Shown: positions 44,800-56,771, counted from the first letter of the stretch. The stretch is DNA of 64,000 nt from Ovis canadensis (GCF_042477335.2 NC_091245.1:28220501-28284500); one strand, 5' to 3'. Notes: generated by a model not told the origin, from the sequence alone. A program made the numbers and translations.

Positions 44800-46335
44800 C
44801 AGAAGACCTAACTGTACCCACTGTCTCCACTCCATCTCATCCCAGGCTTTCTTGGACCTACTCCAATCAGCTTTTGTCAGCTCATCGTTATCCCATAACT
44901 GTTCTTGCAAGGTCACAAGTAATCACTGGGCTGCTAACTTCAGTGGTTAATTCCCAGCCCTTATAATATTACTCTTCTAGGCTCTCTTTCTACCTATCGG
45001 CTGTTCCTTCTTGGCCTCTCTTTCCATTTTTTTTTTCTCTTCCCTAAGTATGTAAATATTGGTGTGCTCTAAGGCTCAGTTCTGTCTATATTCACTCCTT
45101 GGGGCTCTCATCTAATTTCATGCTTTTCAAACCATGTCTACACTGATGACTCCCAGGCATCTTCAGTGTGAACTCAAACACTAAACTCCGGGTATATATT
45201 CAGCTGCTTAACTAATGAGTTTACCTGTATACTTAATAGGTTTTTTAAAGCTAATATGTCTGAAACCAAACTGTTGCTCTTCCTCCCACCCCGCTTTAAT
45301 TGTGTTCTCCTTCCACTGTCTTCTCCATGTTGGTAAACTGCGCTTCTGTCTTACCAGTTCCTCAGTCTAAAATCCTTGAGGTCATGCTCGGCTCTTCTTT
45401 TTGTTTTTTGAAACTGAAGTATAGTTGATTTACAATGTTGTGCCAATCTCTGCTGTATAGCAAAGTGACTCATTTTACACACACACACAGCTTCTTTGAA
45501 TGTTCTTTTCCATTACAGTTTACCCCAGAGATTGGATGCAGTTCTCTGTGCTACACAGTTGGACCTTGTTGGTTATCCGTTCTAAATGTAATAACCTGCA
45601 TCTGTGTTGACTCTTCTTTTTCTCGCACTCCACAGTCTAATCCGCCAGCAAATTCTTTCCTCTGCTACTGCCACCTTGGTCCTCCACCATTTTTGCCTGA
45701 TCTCCATTTCTAACCTTGCCCCCTATAGGTTCTTTTTCACACACACCAGCTGGAGTGATCATTTTAAAACTCAGATTCTCACCCTTCTCGGCTCAAAACA
45801 ATTCAGTGACTTTCAACTCACAGAGCTGAAATTAGAGTTCTTACTATCACACTACATAACTGGCCCTAGTCTTCTCTTTCTTACTACCTCTTCCTCACTT
45901 TGCTCCAGTCACACTGGCCTCCTTGCTATTGCTTGAACGTGGGGTGTTCCCAGTTCAGGAGCTTTCTACTGCCTGGGATTGTCATCCCTCAGATATCCTC
46001 ACGACTGGTCCTTTTATTTGCTTCGGATTTTTGCCCAAATGTCACCTCAGTGAGACTTTCCCCGGCCACACTTCTAAATCACACCTCATTACCATTCCCT
46101 GCTGTCCTTTTCTGACATAGTTTTCTTTTTAGCACTTACCTCCATCTGATATACCATATCTTATCTATTTGCTTATTGTCTATCCCCCACTAGAGTTGTA
46201 AACTGTGTGAACACAGAACATTTGCCTTTTAGGTTCACTGCTGTATTCACAGTACCTAGAATAATACCGGATACCTGGTAAGCCTTCAATAAAATAGATA
46301 ATAAAAATGAACAGCAGAATGAATGAGTGATGCTT
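44800..46335 (+). mobile_element. L2 LINE, sense, split by an L1 end
   Basis: Two L2 segments (about 44800-45402 and 45611-46335) with GATGACTCCCAGGCATCTTC, GTCTGAAACCAAACTGTTGC, AACTCAGATTCTCACCCTTC, GCTCCAGTCACACTGGCCTC and the 3' end GCCTTCAATAAAATAGAT. Ancient; no surviving frame. Confidence 0.65.
45392..45621 (-). mobile_element. Cetartiodactyl L1 3' end, antisense, nested in L2
   Basis: AACTGAAGTATAGTTGATTT, GTGCCAATCTCTGCTGTATA, TGTGCTACACAGTTGGACCT and GTTGGTTATCCGTTCTA are the complement of an L1 3' UTR. The direct repeat CTCTTCTTTTT is at 45392-45402 and 45611-45621 (11 bp). Confidence 0.82.
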
Positions 46336-46758
46336 AGTAAGCATTCAGTAAATGGTAGCTATATTGTGTGCTATGTTTCTGTCTTTGGAGAGAGCCTGTT
46401 ACAGTTAAGAGATGTGAGGGATAAGAACTAGCTTTTTAGAGGGCTATACTATGAACTTTGAAAGTGATTTGATATATAATCTATCCATTAAAACTTTTTG
46501 AGTAGAAAAGAAAAGTCAGAACTGCATTTTAGAGGATGAAGTTGCTGCATTAGACCTGATGAATTAGAAAGGAAGAAATCAGAGGCAGAGAGAGCAATTA
46601 GGAGGATGGATGATACCACCATCTGAGTTAAGCAAAAAGGAGAGCCCAAGTGTTGGCAGTAAGAAAAAAGGACGTTGTTACATGGCAGTTTCCAGGAGTG
46701 TTTGGAGTGAAATTGATGCTACCTGGAAGCTGTAAAGTAGGAGGTCTGTCAAAGATGG
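46336..46758. other. Unassigned intron sequence
   Basis: No gene. Possible MIR-related end near 46330-46370 (AGTAAGCATTCAGTAAATGG). Confidence 0.35.
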
Positions 46759-46987
46759 TAGGGTTCATTGGTGGTGGTGGTTTAGACCCCATGAACCGTA
46801 TCCCACCAGGCTCCTCTGTACATGGGATCTCCCAGGCGAGAATACTGGAGTGGGTTGCCATTTCCTTCTCCAGGGGATATTCCTGACCCAGGGATCGAAC
46901 CCGGGTCTCCCACATTGCAGGTAGTCTCCTGCATTTCAGGCAGATTCTTTACCGACTGAGCTCCTGGAGAAGCTCAGAGTTCATTAC
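46759..46987 (-). mobile_element. Bov-tA SINE, antisense
   Basis: CATGAACCGTATCCCACCAG, GGGTTGCCATTTCCTTCTCC, CCCAGGGATCGAACCCGGGT and the complement of the head at the right end, where a CCTGCATT-type piece is duplicated. Flanks AGGGTTCATTGG and AGAGTTCATTAC are a plausible TSD. Confidence 0.9.
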
Positions 46988-48239
46988 CACAACATAATTG
47001 AAGAAGGTCCCGGAGGAGAGGATGACATCACGAACACAGGTGGAAGGAGGGTTAGCCTTAGCAAGGAGGGAGGGATACTTCTTTCTTTGAGAGGGTAGAT
47101 AAATACTGAGGGGCATTTTGAGGTACAGAGGAGGTTGACAGAATTCTTAAACTAGAGTTCAGAGCTTGGAGAAAATATTAAGAGCAGTGTTATGTGCACT
47201 GTTGAATAAGGAATTAATCAGAAAAAAAAAGGAATTAACTAGAGATAATGAAGAAAAAGCTGAGCGGCAGTGAGGGCACCTGGTGTGGACAGCATTTTTT
47301 TCCTCAAAATGAGTGGGCAGAAAAATAATTACGCTTGCATTCTATGAGCTTCCATCTAACATAATGTAGGAAGGAAAACTAATGTTTCATCTAGATTTTA
47401 GCTTCAAGAACTAACAAGAACTTTGGGGAAATAATGCCGAGTTTTTAAATGACTGGCGTTTAATGGTTACTTCAGGATTATAAATTGATATGCCTAGACA
47501 GATGTAGTTTTTAGAGAAAATTTTTCTTATTTTCTTATTAGTGTTTGTTTGTTTTGAAAGGTTACATGCTTATGGAAATGTACTAAAAATTTCAGAAAAA
47601 CCATGTTCTCTGTATATGGACTCTGGCAGTGAACTCTCCCCACATTAGGTGCCCCATCCCAAACCTGCAGGAATTTTACTCTGAATTTCTGCTGAAACCG
47701 ATACTTGTTGGCAGCCGGGAGTGGTGTTGAAATATGGACTTACCAGTAAAAGCTGCCACGGGAAATTGCCAGCTCTTTTTACATCATCCAACAAATGACC
47801 ATTTGTTAGAGATCAGCATTAATAACCTGTCCTAGTTTGAACCGACATCTGAAAGAGAATTGTTAATTCTTTTGACATGTCCATACTGTTGACAGGTTTA
47901 CTTTCTGCAAACATAGTAAGATTTGCTTAAATGTATTTCACTTGCCTATATTCTAAGAGCTTGGTAATGATACAGATGGTTGTATCAAGGACTTTTAGAT
48001 TTTGTACATTTTCCATACTCTTTTCTTGCTGCCTGGGTGCTTCTCTATCAGTTCCACCTCTCCCCCCTCTCCTTTGAAACAATTCACATAGCATGTCTCC
48101 AGGAAGCCAACATTGATTAATTTAACATGACATATTATTCTTTCATTCCTACAGTCTGCCCCCTCAGCACCTACTTGCGTTCTCAACCCTGCCCCTTTGT
48201 GGGGAACATGATATAGAGAGCCTCAGAATCTCCCATCCC
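46988..48239. other. Unassigned intron sequence
   Basis: No gene or named repeat recognised. Confidence 0.35.
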
Positions 48240-48460
48240 CAAGGTACAGGAGAAAGAGCATAGTCTTTGGAGATACTCAAACCTGGGTTCAGACCTTGGC
48301 TTTGTCACTCATTAGATATAAACTTTTCCTGAGTCCAATTTTCTCACCTACAAAATGGTGAGAATATCGTTTGTCTGTGGAGCAGTTGTGGGGATTAAAT
48401 GAGATAAGGTATGTAAAGCCCCTAGCATGGTAAGTGCTCAGTAAATCATTACTTCCTTCC
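48240..48460 (+). mobile_element. MIR SINE, sense
   Basis: GAAAGAGCATAGTCTTTGGA, CCTGGGTTCAGACCTTGGCT, GGGGATTAAATGAGATAAGG and GCATGGTAAGTGCTCAGTAA follow the MIR consensus order. Confidence 0.75.
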
Positions 48461-48639
48461 CATCCTATAAAGTAAACATTAATTTTGCTTAAATGCATTG
48501 GAATTGCCTGTGATTCTTTAAAAGGACATAGGGAACTGAGGACGCATCTGGGATGCATCAGATGCTGATGAATTGGTGAAGGCCCAGTGAACATTGAGCT
48601 GTTGAATATTTGTAGTTTTCCTGTAACAAGAGGAGCCAT

Positions 48640-48830
48640 ATAACTTAGGAGCTGGGAGTGTAGGCTTTGGCAGCAGGAATCTGCTTCCCTACCTAGCTCA
48701 GCCACTTACTAGCTGTGTGACCTTGAGCAAGTTGTTTGACCTCTCTTACCCTTATAGGGTTATTATTAAGATCAAATGAGTCCAAGTATGTGAAGTTCTC
48801 AGCATAGTAAGAGCTCAGTAAGTGCTGGTG
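48640..48830 (+). mobile_element. MIR SINE, sense
   Basis: CAGCCACTTACTAGCTGTGT, GACCTTGAGCAAGTTGTTTG and AGTAAGAGCTCAGTAAGTGC are MIR core and 3' features. A separate copy from the one at 48240. Confidence 0.8.
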
Positions 48831-49214
48831 TAGTAACAGCAGCAGCAGTACTTTATTTCCTAAAGTCACTAGGAGTTCTTTCTTGGAATATTAAAATCTA
48901 ATCCAACAGTAAATCAAGTCCAGCTCTCTCAATTTGCTAGCTTTGTTTTTTTTTTTTTTTCCCCTCCCTGCTCTTTGATGTTATATATCTACAAGGGAAC
49001 TGGTTTTTCCAGACTGGAAATACTTGAATTTTTAAGGCTTCAGATCTTTTTTTCAAGTAATAAGAGAAAATTTAGATAGAGGCAGAGATGGAATGGCCAT
49101 TGAGACACAGTCTTTTTAGGGGTTATTTTTGCATCCTAAGATGTAAAAGAAAAATGCTTAGTTTTGAATCATGTTTTAGTTACTTAATAAAAGGACATGC
49201 TATGCTTTAATAGT
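48831..49214. other. Unassigned intron sequence
   Basis: AGCAGCAGCAGTA and a T run near 48945-48960 are the only notable features. Confidence 0.35.
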
Positions 49215-49502
49215 TTGCCCCCATCCCAGTCTGTTTGTACCGCTGTTTGAACATACCACACCTGGGTGACTCAAAAACAACAGGAATTATTTGTCATAGT
49301 TCTGGTGACTGGAAACCCAAGATCAAGGCATCAGCATGGTCACCTTTTTTTGAGTATCCTCTGCCTGGTTCATAGCCAGTGCTTTCTCGCTGTGGGCCTA
49401 CATCGTGGAAGGGCTCAGGTCTCTCTGGAGCCTCTCTATAAGGCATGAATCCCATTCATTAAGGCTCTACACTTACGACACCCGAAGGCCCTCCCTGCTA
49501 AT

Positions 49503-52500
49503 ACTATCACATTGTTGTTGTTCAGTCACTAAGTTGTGTCTGATTCTTTGTTACCCCATGGACTGCAGCACGGCAGGCCTCCCTGTCTCCTGGAGTTTAC
49601 CCAAGTTCATGTTCATTGAATCCATGATGCTATCTAACCATCTCATCTTCTGCCGCTCTCTTCTACGTTTGCTTTCAATCTTTCCCAGAGTCTTTTCCAG
49701 TAAGTCTGCTCTTTGCATCAGGTGGCCAAAAGTATTGTAGCTTCAGATTCAGCTTGAGTCCTTCCTGTGAATATTCAGAGTTGATTTCCTTCCAGATTGA
49801 CTGTTTTGATCTCCTTGCTGTCCAAGGGACTCTCAAAAGTCTTCTCCAGCATCACAACTTGAAAGCATCCATTCTTGGCTCTCAGCCTTCTTTATGGTTC
49901 AACACTCACATCTGTACATGACTACTGGAAAGACCATAGCTTTCACTATACGGACCTTTGTTGGCAAAGTGATATGTTTTAATATGCTGTCTAGGTTTGT
50001 CATAGTTTTCCTTCCACGAAGCAAATGTCTTCTGATTTCATGTCTGCAGTCACCATCCACAGTGATTTTGGAGCCCAAGAAGAGAAAATTTGTCACAGCT
50101 TCCACTTTTTCCCATTCTATTTGCCATAAAGTGATGGGACTGGACACCATGAACTTCATTTTTTGAATGCTGAGTTTTAAGCCAGCTTTTTCGCTTTCTT
50201 CTTTCACACTCATCAGGTGACTCTTTAGTTCCTCTTTACTTTCTGCCGTTAGAGCGGCATCATCTGCATATCTGAGGTAGCTGCTATTTCTCCCAACAAT
50301 TTAAATTTCAGTTTGTGATTTATCCAGCCCAGCATTTTGCATGATGTACTCTGCATATAAGTTAAGTAAACAGGGTAACAATATACAGCCTTATTGTACT
50401 CCTTTCCCAATTTTGATGCAGTCAATTGTTACAGATAAGGTTCTAACTGTTATTTTTGGCCCACATACAGGTTTCTCAGGAGACAGGTAAGATGGTCAGG
50501 TATTCCCATCTCTTTAAGAAATTTCCACCATTTGTTGTGATCTACAGTCAAAGGCTTTCACGTAGTCAATGAAACGGAAGTAGATGTTTTTTGTGAAATT
50601 CCTTGCTGTCTCTATGATCCAACAAATGTTGGCAATTTGGTCTCTGTTTCTTCTGCCTTTTCTAAACTCAGCTTATACATCTGGAAGTTCTCGATTCAAA
50701 TACTGGTGAAGCTTACCTTGAAGGATTCTGAGTGTAACCTTCTAGCATGGGAAGTTGGTGCAATTGTCCAGTAGCTTGAACATTCTTTAGCACTGCCCTT
50801 CTTTGGAACTGGGATATAAGCTGATCTTTTCCAGTCGTTTGGCCACTGCTGGGTTTTTCAAATTTGCTGACATCTTGAGTACAGCACTTTAACATCATCC
50901 TTTGGGACTTGAAATAGCTCAGCTGGAATTCCATCCTCCACTAGATTTGTTGGTAGTAATGCTTCCTAAGGCCCACTTGGCTTCACACTCCAGGATGTCA
51001 GGCTCTAGGTGAGTGACCACACCATTGTGGTTATATGAGTCATTAAGACCTTTTTTGTACAGTTCTTCTGTGTATTCTTGCCACCTCTTCTTAATTTCTT
51101 CTGCATCTGTTGTGTCCTTACTGTTTCTGTCCTTTATCATGCCCATCCTTGCGTGACATGTTCCTTTGATATCTCTAGTTTTCTTGAAGAGAGCCCTAGT
51201 CTTACCCATTCTATGGTTTTCTTCCATTTCTTTGCAGTGTTTATTGAAGAAGGCCTTCTTATCTCTTCTTACTTTTCTCTGGATCTCTCCCTTCACTTGG
51301 TTATATCTTTCCCTTCCTCCTTTGCCTTTTGGTTCTCTTCTTTCCTCAGCTATTTGTAAAGCCTCCTCAGACAACTGCTTTACTTTCTTGCATTTCTTTG
51401 ACTTAGGGATGGTTTTGGTCACCACCTCCTGTACAATGTTATGAACCTCTTTCCATAGTTCTTCAGACACTTTGTCTCCCAGATCTAATCCCTTGAATCT
51501 TTTTATCACCTCCACTGTATAACCATAAGGGATTCGATTTAGGTCATACCTGAGTGGCTTAGTGGTTTTTCCCACTTTAAAATTTAAGCCTGAATTTTGC
51601 TATAAGGAGCTGATGATCTGAGCCACAGTCATCTCCAGGTCTTGTTTTTGCTGACTGTATAGAGCTTCTCCATCTTTAGCTGCAAAAAATGCAGTCAGTC
51701 TGATTTTGGTTAGAGCATAGGCTTGGGTTACTGTGATGTTGAATGGCTTTCCTTGGAAACAAACCAAGATCATTCTGCTGTTTTTGAGACTGCACCCGTG
51801 TGTCGCATTTCAGACTCTTTTGTTGGTTACGAGGGCTACTCCATTTCTTCTAAGGGATCCTTGCCCACAGTGAAAGAAAAGAAAGAAAGAAAGAAAGAAA
51901 GTGTTAATCGTGTCTGGCTCTTTGTGACCCCATGGACTGTAGCCTGCCAGGCTTCTCTGTCCATGGAATTCTCCAAGCAAGAAAACTGGAGTGGGTTGCC
52001 ATTTCCTTCTCCAGGGGATCTTCCTGACCCAGGGATCAAACCCAGGTCTCTTGCATTGCAGGCAGTTTCTTTACCATCTGAGCTACCACGAGTAGATATA
52101 ATGGTCATCTAAGTTAAATTGGCCTAAAAACGGACTCCAGTCCATTTTAGTTCACTGATTCCTAAGATGTCAATGTTTACTCTTTCCATCTCCTGTCTGA
52201 CTACTTCCAATTTACCTTGATTCATGGACCTAACATTCCAGGTTCCTATGCAATATTTTTCTTTACAGCATCGGATTTTACTTTCACCACTAGACATATC
52301 CACAACTGAGCATCTTTTCCACTTTGGCCCAGCTGCTTCATTCTTTCTGGAGCTGTTAGTAATTGCCCTGCACTCTTCCACAGTAGCATATTGGACACCT
52401 ATCCTCGGGGGAAGGGGGGGTGCTCATCTTCTGATGTAATATCTTTTTTTTTTTTAATTGTTCATGAGGTTCTCCTGGCAAGAACACTGGAGTGGTTTGG

Positions 52501-52647
52501 CATTCCCTTCTCCAGTGGACCACGTTTTGTCAGATCTATGACCCGTCTGTCTTGGGTGGCCCTGCCTGGCATGGCTCATAACTTCATTGAGTTATGCAAG
52601 ACAGTCACCTCAACAAGGCAGTGATACATGAAGGGGACTATCACACT
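49503..52647 (-). mobile_element. Near full-length BovB, antisense, with TSD
   Basis: From GTTGTTGTTCAGTCAC at 49514 to about 52636 the reverse strand covers the C-terminal region, RT (YADD intact near 50252-50263 in reverse), connecting region (a 218-codon open stretch, 50919-51575, with GKTTKPLRYDLNRIPYGYTV and AEEIKKRWQEYTEELYKKGL), endonuclease (NVRSMNQGKLEVVRQEM near 52200-52260) and leader. Flanks ACTATCACATT (49503-49513) and ACTATCACACT (52637-52647) are the TSD. It has frameshifts, stops and a SINE insertion in the endonuclease, so it is dead. Confidence 0.92.
51880..52097 (-). mobile_element. Bov-tA SINE inside the antisense BovB
   Basis: A GAAA-repeat (about 51877-51900) leads into CGTGTCTGGCTCTTTGTGAC, GGGGATCTTCCTGACCCAGG and the complement of the tRNA-derived head ending CTGAGCTACCACG. 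BovB sequence resumes at AGTAGATATAATGGTCATCT. Inserted in the endonuclease-coding part. Confidence 0.9.
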
Positions 52648-52700
52648 AGGTATTAGGATTTCAAAATAAGAGTTTTGGGGTATACAAGCATTCAGACCAT

Positions 52701-53063
52701 ATATGGCAAGTCCTATCTTTTTTTTTAATTAAGGCACAGATTAACTATTGTGCCATGATTTGATATTATTACAATTATTAGTAGTAATACTATTAGAGTA
52801 TTATTTTTATATAGATTATCCAAAGAACTAACTGCTGGAAATTCTGATTTCTTGGTGAAAATTTCCTTTTGCATTTGGAACTTCTCTTTTGTCCAAGGAA
52901 GAAATAGCTGGTTTAGCAATGAGGTTAGAGTCTTTGTGGTATGGCCTTTTTTCTTTGATTATACTATTAAAATTGATATTTTTAAAACTCTGTTTTTATA
53001 TAAGTAATATATACTCAAGTGTAAACAAAATGAAAAACTACTCTCCTATAATCCCACCCATCT
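52701..53063. other. AT-rich unassigned sequence
   Basis: No gene or clear repeat. Confidence 0.35.
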
Positions 53064-53199
53064 ATATCATGAGTTCACAAATGATGGCCTACGCGCCAGA
53101 TTCATCCCACCACCTGCTTTTTTAAATTTTGTTTTGTGTAAAAATTTTCTAAAGTTTAGCCCATAAGGAAGGGTATAAATCTGAGTGTTTAGCCTGATC

Positions 53200-54850
53200 A
53201 ATGTTAACAAATGAATATATCTCCCAGCTCAAGATGCAGAATGTTGCCAGCACTCTAGAAACCTCCTCACACCACCTCCCATTACTATTCATTCCCAAAA
53301 GGAACCACTATTCCAAATTCTACCACCATCAGTTGATTTTATTTATTTTAGAAATCCATATAGATGGAGCCATGCAATATTTACTGTTTGAGGTGTGGCT
53401 TCTTTTGCTCATCATTGTAAGATTCATTATATTTTTGAAGTAGCATTAGTTCATTTTTACTATGTGAATGCACTAGAATTTATTTATTCAGTTAATGGTT
53501 GATATATCTTTGCAGTATTTCCATTATGGGGCCTTATAAATAAAGCTGCTGTGAACATTCTCTTATGTGTCTGTTAGTGGACATACATACTTATCTCCAT
53601 TTGTTATATAACGTGGAGTAGAAATACTAAGGGCTTCCCTCATAGCACAGTTGGTAAAGAATCTGCCTGCAATACAGGAGACCCTGGTTCGATTCCTGGG
53701 TCAGGAAGATCCCCTGGAGAAGGAACTGGCAACCCACTCCAGTTTTCTTGCCTAGAGAATCCCCATGGACAGAGGAGGCTGGCAGGCTACAGTCCATGGG
53801 GTTGCAAGAGTTGGACATGACTTAGTGACTAAACCACCACCACCACCACCAGAAATACTAAGTCATGAGCTACCATATAGCCAGGTTTTTGATATGGATA
53901 TACTATTTACATTCTCCTCCATATTATATGAGAGTTTCATTTGCTCTATATTTTTGACAATACTTGGTAATATCATTTTTTTAGTTTGTTTTTAACTTGG
54001 GTACACTGAGGTATTATTTATATACAATAGACTCTACCTTTGTAAGATGTATAATTCTATGAACTCAGACAAATGCATACAGTATTATAGTCACTACCAA
54101 AAATCAAGATACAGAAGATTTCCAAAAAATATCTTTGCGTCCTTTTGTTCTCAATCCCCTACTCTCACCCTTAGGTGCTGGCAACCACTGAGCTGATTTC
54201 TATCCCTACAGTTTCACTTTTCCCAGGATGTCATAAGCTTCCAATGGAATCATACTCTGCGCCTTTTTGAGCCTGCTTATTTCATGTATTATCAATAGTT
54301 TATTCCTTTTTGTTGCTAATTAGTTTATCCACTCACCAGATGGAGTATATTTAGTTTTTTTTCCAGGTTTGGGCAATTTGAGGAAAGCCCCTAATGAACA
54401 TTCACGAATAGGTGTGGATTTATATTTTCATTGCTCTTGGGTAAACACCTATGAATGGCATGTGTGTGTTTAGCTTTCTAAGAAATTTCCAGACTGTTTT
54501 CTAAGGTGACTGTATCATTTTAAAGTCCCTCCAGCATTGTGTTGACTTTTCAACTGCTCATCCTCACCAGCACTGGGTATTATTTTTTTAAAGCCATTCA
54601 TGCTAGTAGGTATGTTGTATCTCATCTATACTTTCAACTTGCAGTTTCCTGATGACTAATGGAATTGAACACCATTTCATGTGCTTTTTTTGGCTATTTG
54701 GAGATCTTGTATATGTGCCTGTTTGCTTGCCCATTTTTGTAGTGGATTATCCAGCCTTTTCTAATTGAGTGATAGGAGTTTTCTAAATATTTTCTGGCTA
54801 CAAGGTCTTTGTTAGATATATAAGTTGCAAATATCTTCTTGCTCTTGGTC
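53200..54850 (-). mobile_element. Antisense ancient L1 (L1M type)
   Basis: Features: TATAGATGGAGCCATGCAAT, AAATAAAGCTGCTGTGAACA, CTGGCAACCACTGAGCTGAT, TAATGAACATTCACGAATAG, CTTGCAGTTTCCTGATGACT. Probably two overlapping or joined L1M ends. No frame. Confidence 0.65.
53620..53862 (+). mobile_element. Bov-tA SINE, sense, perfect 12-bp TSD
   Basis: GGGCTTCCCTCATAGCACAG, GGTTCGATTCCTGGGTCAGG, GGAACTGGCAACCCACTCCA and a CAC-repeat tail (53834-53850). The exact repeat AGAAATACTAAG is at 53620-53631 and 53851-53862. Confidence 0.95.
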
Positions 54851-55044
54851 TGCTACTGTTTTGAAAATAGTTTTATTGGAATATGGCTGCATGCATTTGT
54901 TTATATATTTTCTATAGCTGTTCTTGTGCTACAAGTACAGGGTGAGTCATTGCATTAGAGGTCTAGTAGTTCACAACACCTAAAATATTTAGTGTCTGAT
55001 CATTTACAAGAAAGTTTGCTAAGCCCTGCTATAGATAACTATTC

Positions 55045-55510
55045 ATCATCTATTACCACAAATTTAATGGTTTAAAACAACACACGCATTTATTACCTCA
55101 CAGCTTCCATAGATAAATTGGCTGAGGACAGCTTAGCTGAGTTCTCTGCATAAGGTCTTGCAGGTTGCAGTCAGGGTGTTATCCAGGGCTGGATTGTCAT
55201 CTGGAGACTTGGCTAGGAAAGGGGTTTATGTCCAAGCTCAATCATGTTGCTGCAAAAGTAACTTCCTTGCCTCTATGAGAATGTAGCTTAGTTTCTCCTG
55301 GTTACAGGCCAGAGTCTGCCCTCAGCCCCTACAGGCCAGTACCCTGCCAGGTAGTCCTCTCCATAGGCAGTGTGCAACTCACAGGATGAAGCTAGCTTGA
55401 AGTCAAGGCCAGCAAGAGAGTGAGACAAAAGACACACCCTCAGCTTTCTCACATTGTGCAGGCTAGAAGCAAGTCACAAGTCCTGACCACACTCTAGGGT
55501 AGGGGATTAT
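55045..55510 (-). mobile_element. Old interspersed repeat, family unsure
   Basis: TTACCACAAATTTAATGGTT, AAAACAACACACGCATTTAT, CATCTGGAGACTTGGCTAGG and GTCCAAGCTCAATCATGTTG match a widespread mammalian repeat that I cannot name with certainty. Similar sequence flanks the full-length BovB at 3061. Confidence 0.5.
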
Positions 55511-55514
55511 CCGT

Positions 55515-56222
55515 TTAGCTCAGTCATACAGTCATGTCTGACTATTTGCAATCCCATGGACTGCAGCATGCCAGACTTCCCTGTCCATCACCAACTCCCA
55601 GAGCTTGCTCAAACTCATGTCCATCAAATCAGTGATGTGATCCAACCATCTCATCCTATGTCATTCCCTTCTCCTCCTGCCTTCAACCTTTCCCAGCATC
55701 AGGGTCTTTTCTAAGGAGTCAGTTCTTTGCATCAGGTGGCCAAAGTATTGGAGTTTCAGCTTCAGCATCAGTCCCTCCAATGAACACCCAGGACTGATTT
55801 CCTTTAGGATTGACAGGTTGGATCTCCTTGCTGTCCAAGGGACTCTCAGGAGTCTTCTCCAACATCATAGTTCAAAAGTATCCGTTTTTCTGTGCTCAGC
55901 TTTCTTTATAGTCCAACTCTCACATCCATACATGACTACTGGAAAAACCATAACTTTAACTAGACAGACAGACCTTTGTCAGCAAAGTAATGTCTCTGCT
56001 TTAATATACTGTCTAGGTTTGTCATAGCTTTTCTTCCAAGGAGCAAGTGTCTTTTAATTTCATGGCTGCAGTCACCATCTGTAGTGATTTTGGAGGCCAA
56101 GAAAATAAAGTCAGTCACTGTTTCCATTGTTTCCCCATCTATTTGCCACGAAGTGATGAGACCAGATGCCATGATCTTTGTTATTTGAATGTTGAATTTT
56201 AAGCCAGCTTTTTCACTGTCCT
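55515..56222 (-). mobile_element. BovB 3'-end fragment, antisense
   Basis: Reads in reverse from the RT end (complement of AAAGCTGGCTTAAAATTCAA) through ETMETVTDFIFLASKITTDG to the tail region at the left. Truncated in the RT domain; a frameshift lies around 55970. Confidence 0.9.
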
Positions 56223-56386
56223 TCCTAGTGGAATATACAAAGGCATGAATGAATACCAGAAAGCAGCAATCACAGGGGTCACCTTAGAGCCTGTGTGCCA
56301 CAGTAGCTATTATTAATATATTGGTCTCCAAGTTTGCAGGTTGGAATCTATAAGTTTATAAGCTTCTTCCTATATGTCTATCAGGG

Positions 56387-56698
56387 CTTCCCTGATAGCT
56401 CAGTTGGTAAAGAATCCACCTGCAATGCAGGAGACCCCAGTTCGATTCTTGGGTTGGGAAGATCCACTGGAGAAGGGATATACTACCCACTCTAGTATTC
56501 TTGGGCTTCCCTTGTGGCCCACCTGGTAAAGAATCCTGCTGCAATGTGGGAGACATGGGTTCTATCCCTGGGTTGGGAAGATCTCCTGGAGAAGCGAAAG
56601 GCTACCCACTCCAGTATTCTGGCCTGGAGAATTCCATGGACTGCATAGTCCATGGATTGCAGAGTCGGACATGACTGAGCAACTTTCACTTTTACTTT
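56387..56698 (+). mobile_element. Two Bov-tA SINEs in tandem, sense
   Basis: A shortened first unit (56387-56503: GGGCTTCCCTGATAGCTCAG, GGAGACCCCAGTTCGATTCT) is followed directly by a second unit (56504-56698: GGGCTTCCCTTGTGGCCCAC, CCTGGGTTGGGAAGATCTCC, GAGTCGGACATGACTGAGCA). The first unit ends in the middle of the BovA body at TATTCTTGGGCTTCC. Confidence 0.88.
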
Positions 56699-56771
56699 AT
56701 ACATATATAATTGAATATCTGTTTTTACATAAAACATGGGTTCATGCCTACAGTTTGTTTTGAAACTGGTT

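Larger units (their letters stand above)
49215..52700 (-). mobile_element. MLT1 LTR, antisense, split by full-length BovB
   Basis: The left part (49215-49513) has GTCATAGTTCTGGTGACTGG and GCTAATACTATCACATT; the right part (52637-52700) continues with CACTAGGTATTAGGATTTCA, AGTTTTGGGGTATACAAGCA and TTCAGACCATATATGGC. Together they form one MaLR-type LTR in reverse complement. Confidence 0.72.
53064..55031 (-). mobile_element. hAT-like DNA transposon ends, possibly split by L1
   Basis: About 53064-53125 (GTTCACAAATGATGGCCTAC, CACCACCTGCTTTTTTAAAT) and about 54858-55031 (TTTTATTGGAATATGGCTGC, CACCTAAAATATTTAGTGTC, AAGTTTGCTAAGCCCTGC) resemble the two ends of one non-autonomous hAT (Charlie-like) element whose termini read GGCAAACT. 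Antisense L1 lies between them. Family name is uncertain. Confidence 0.4.
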
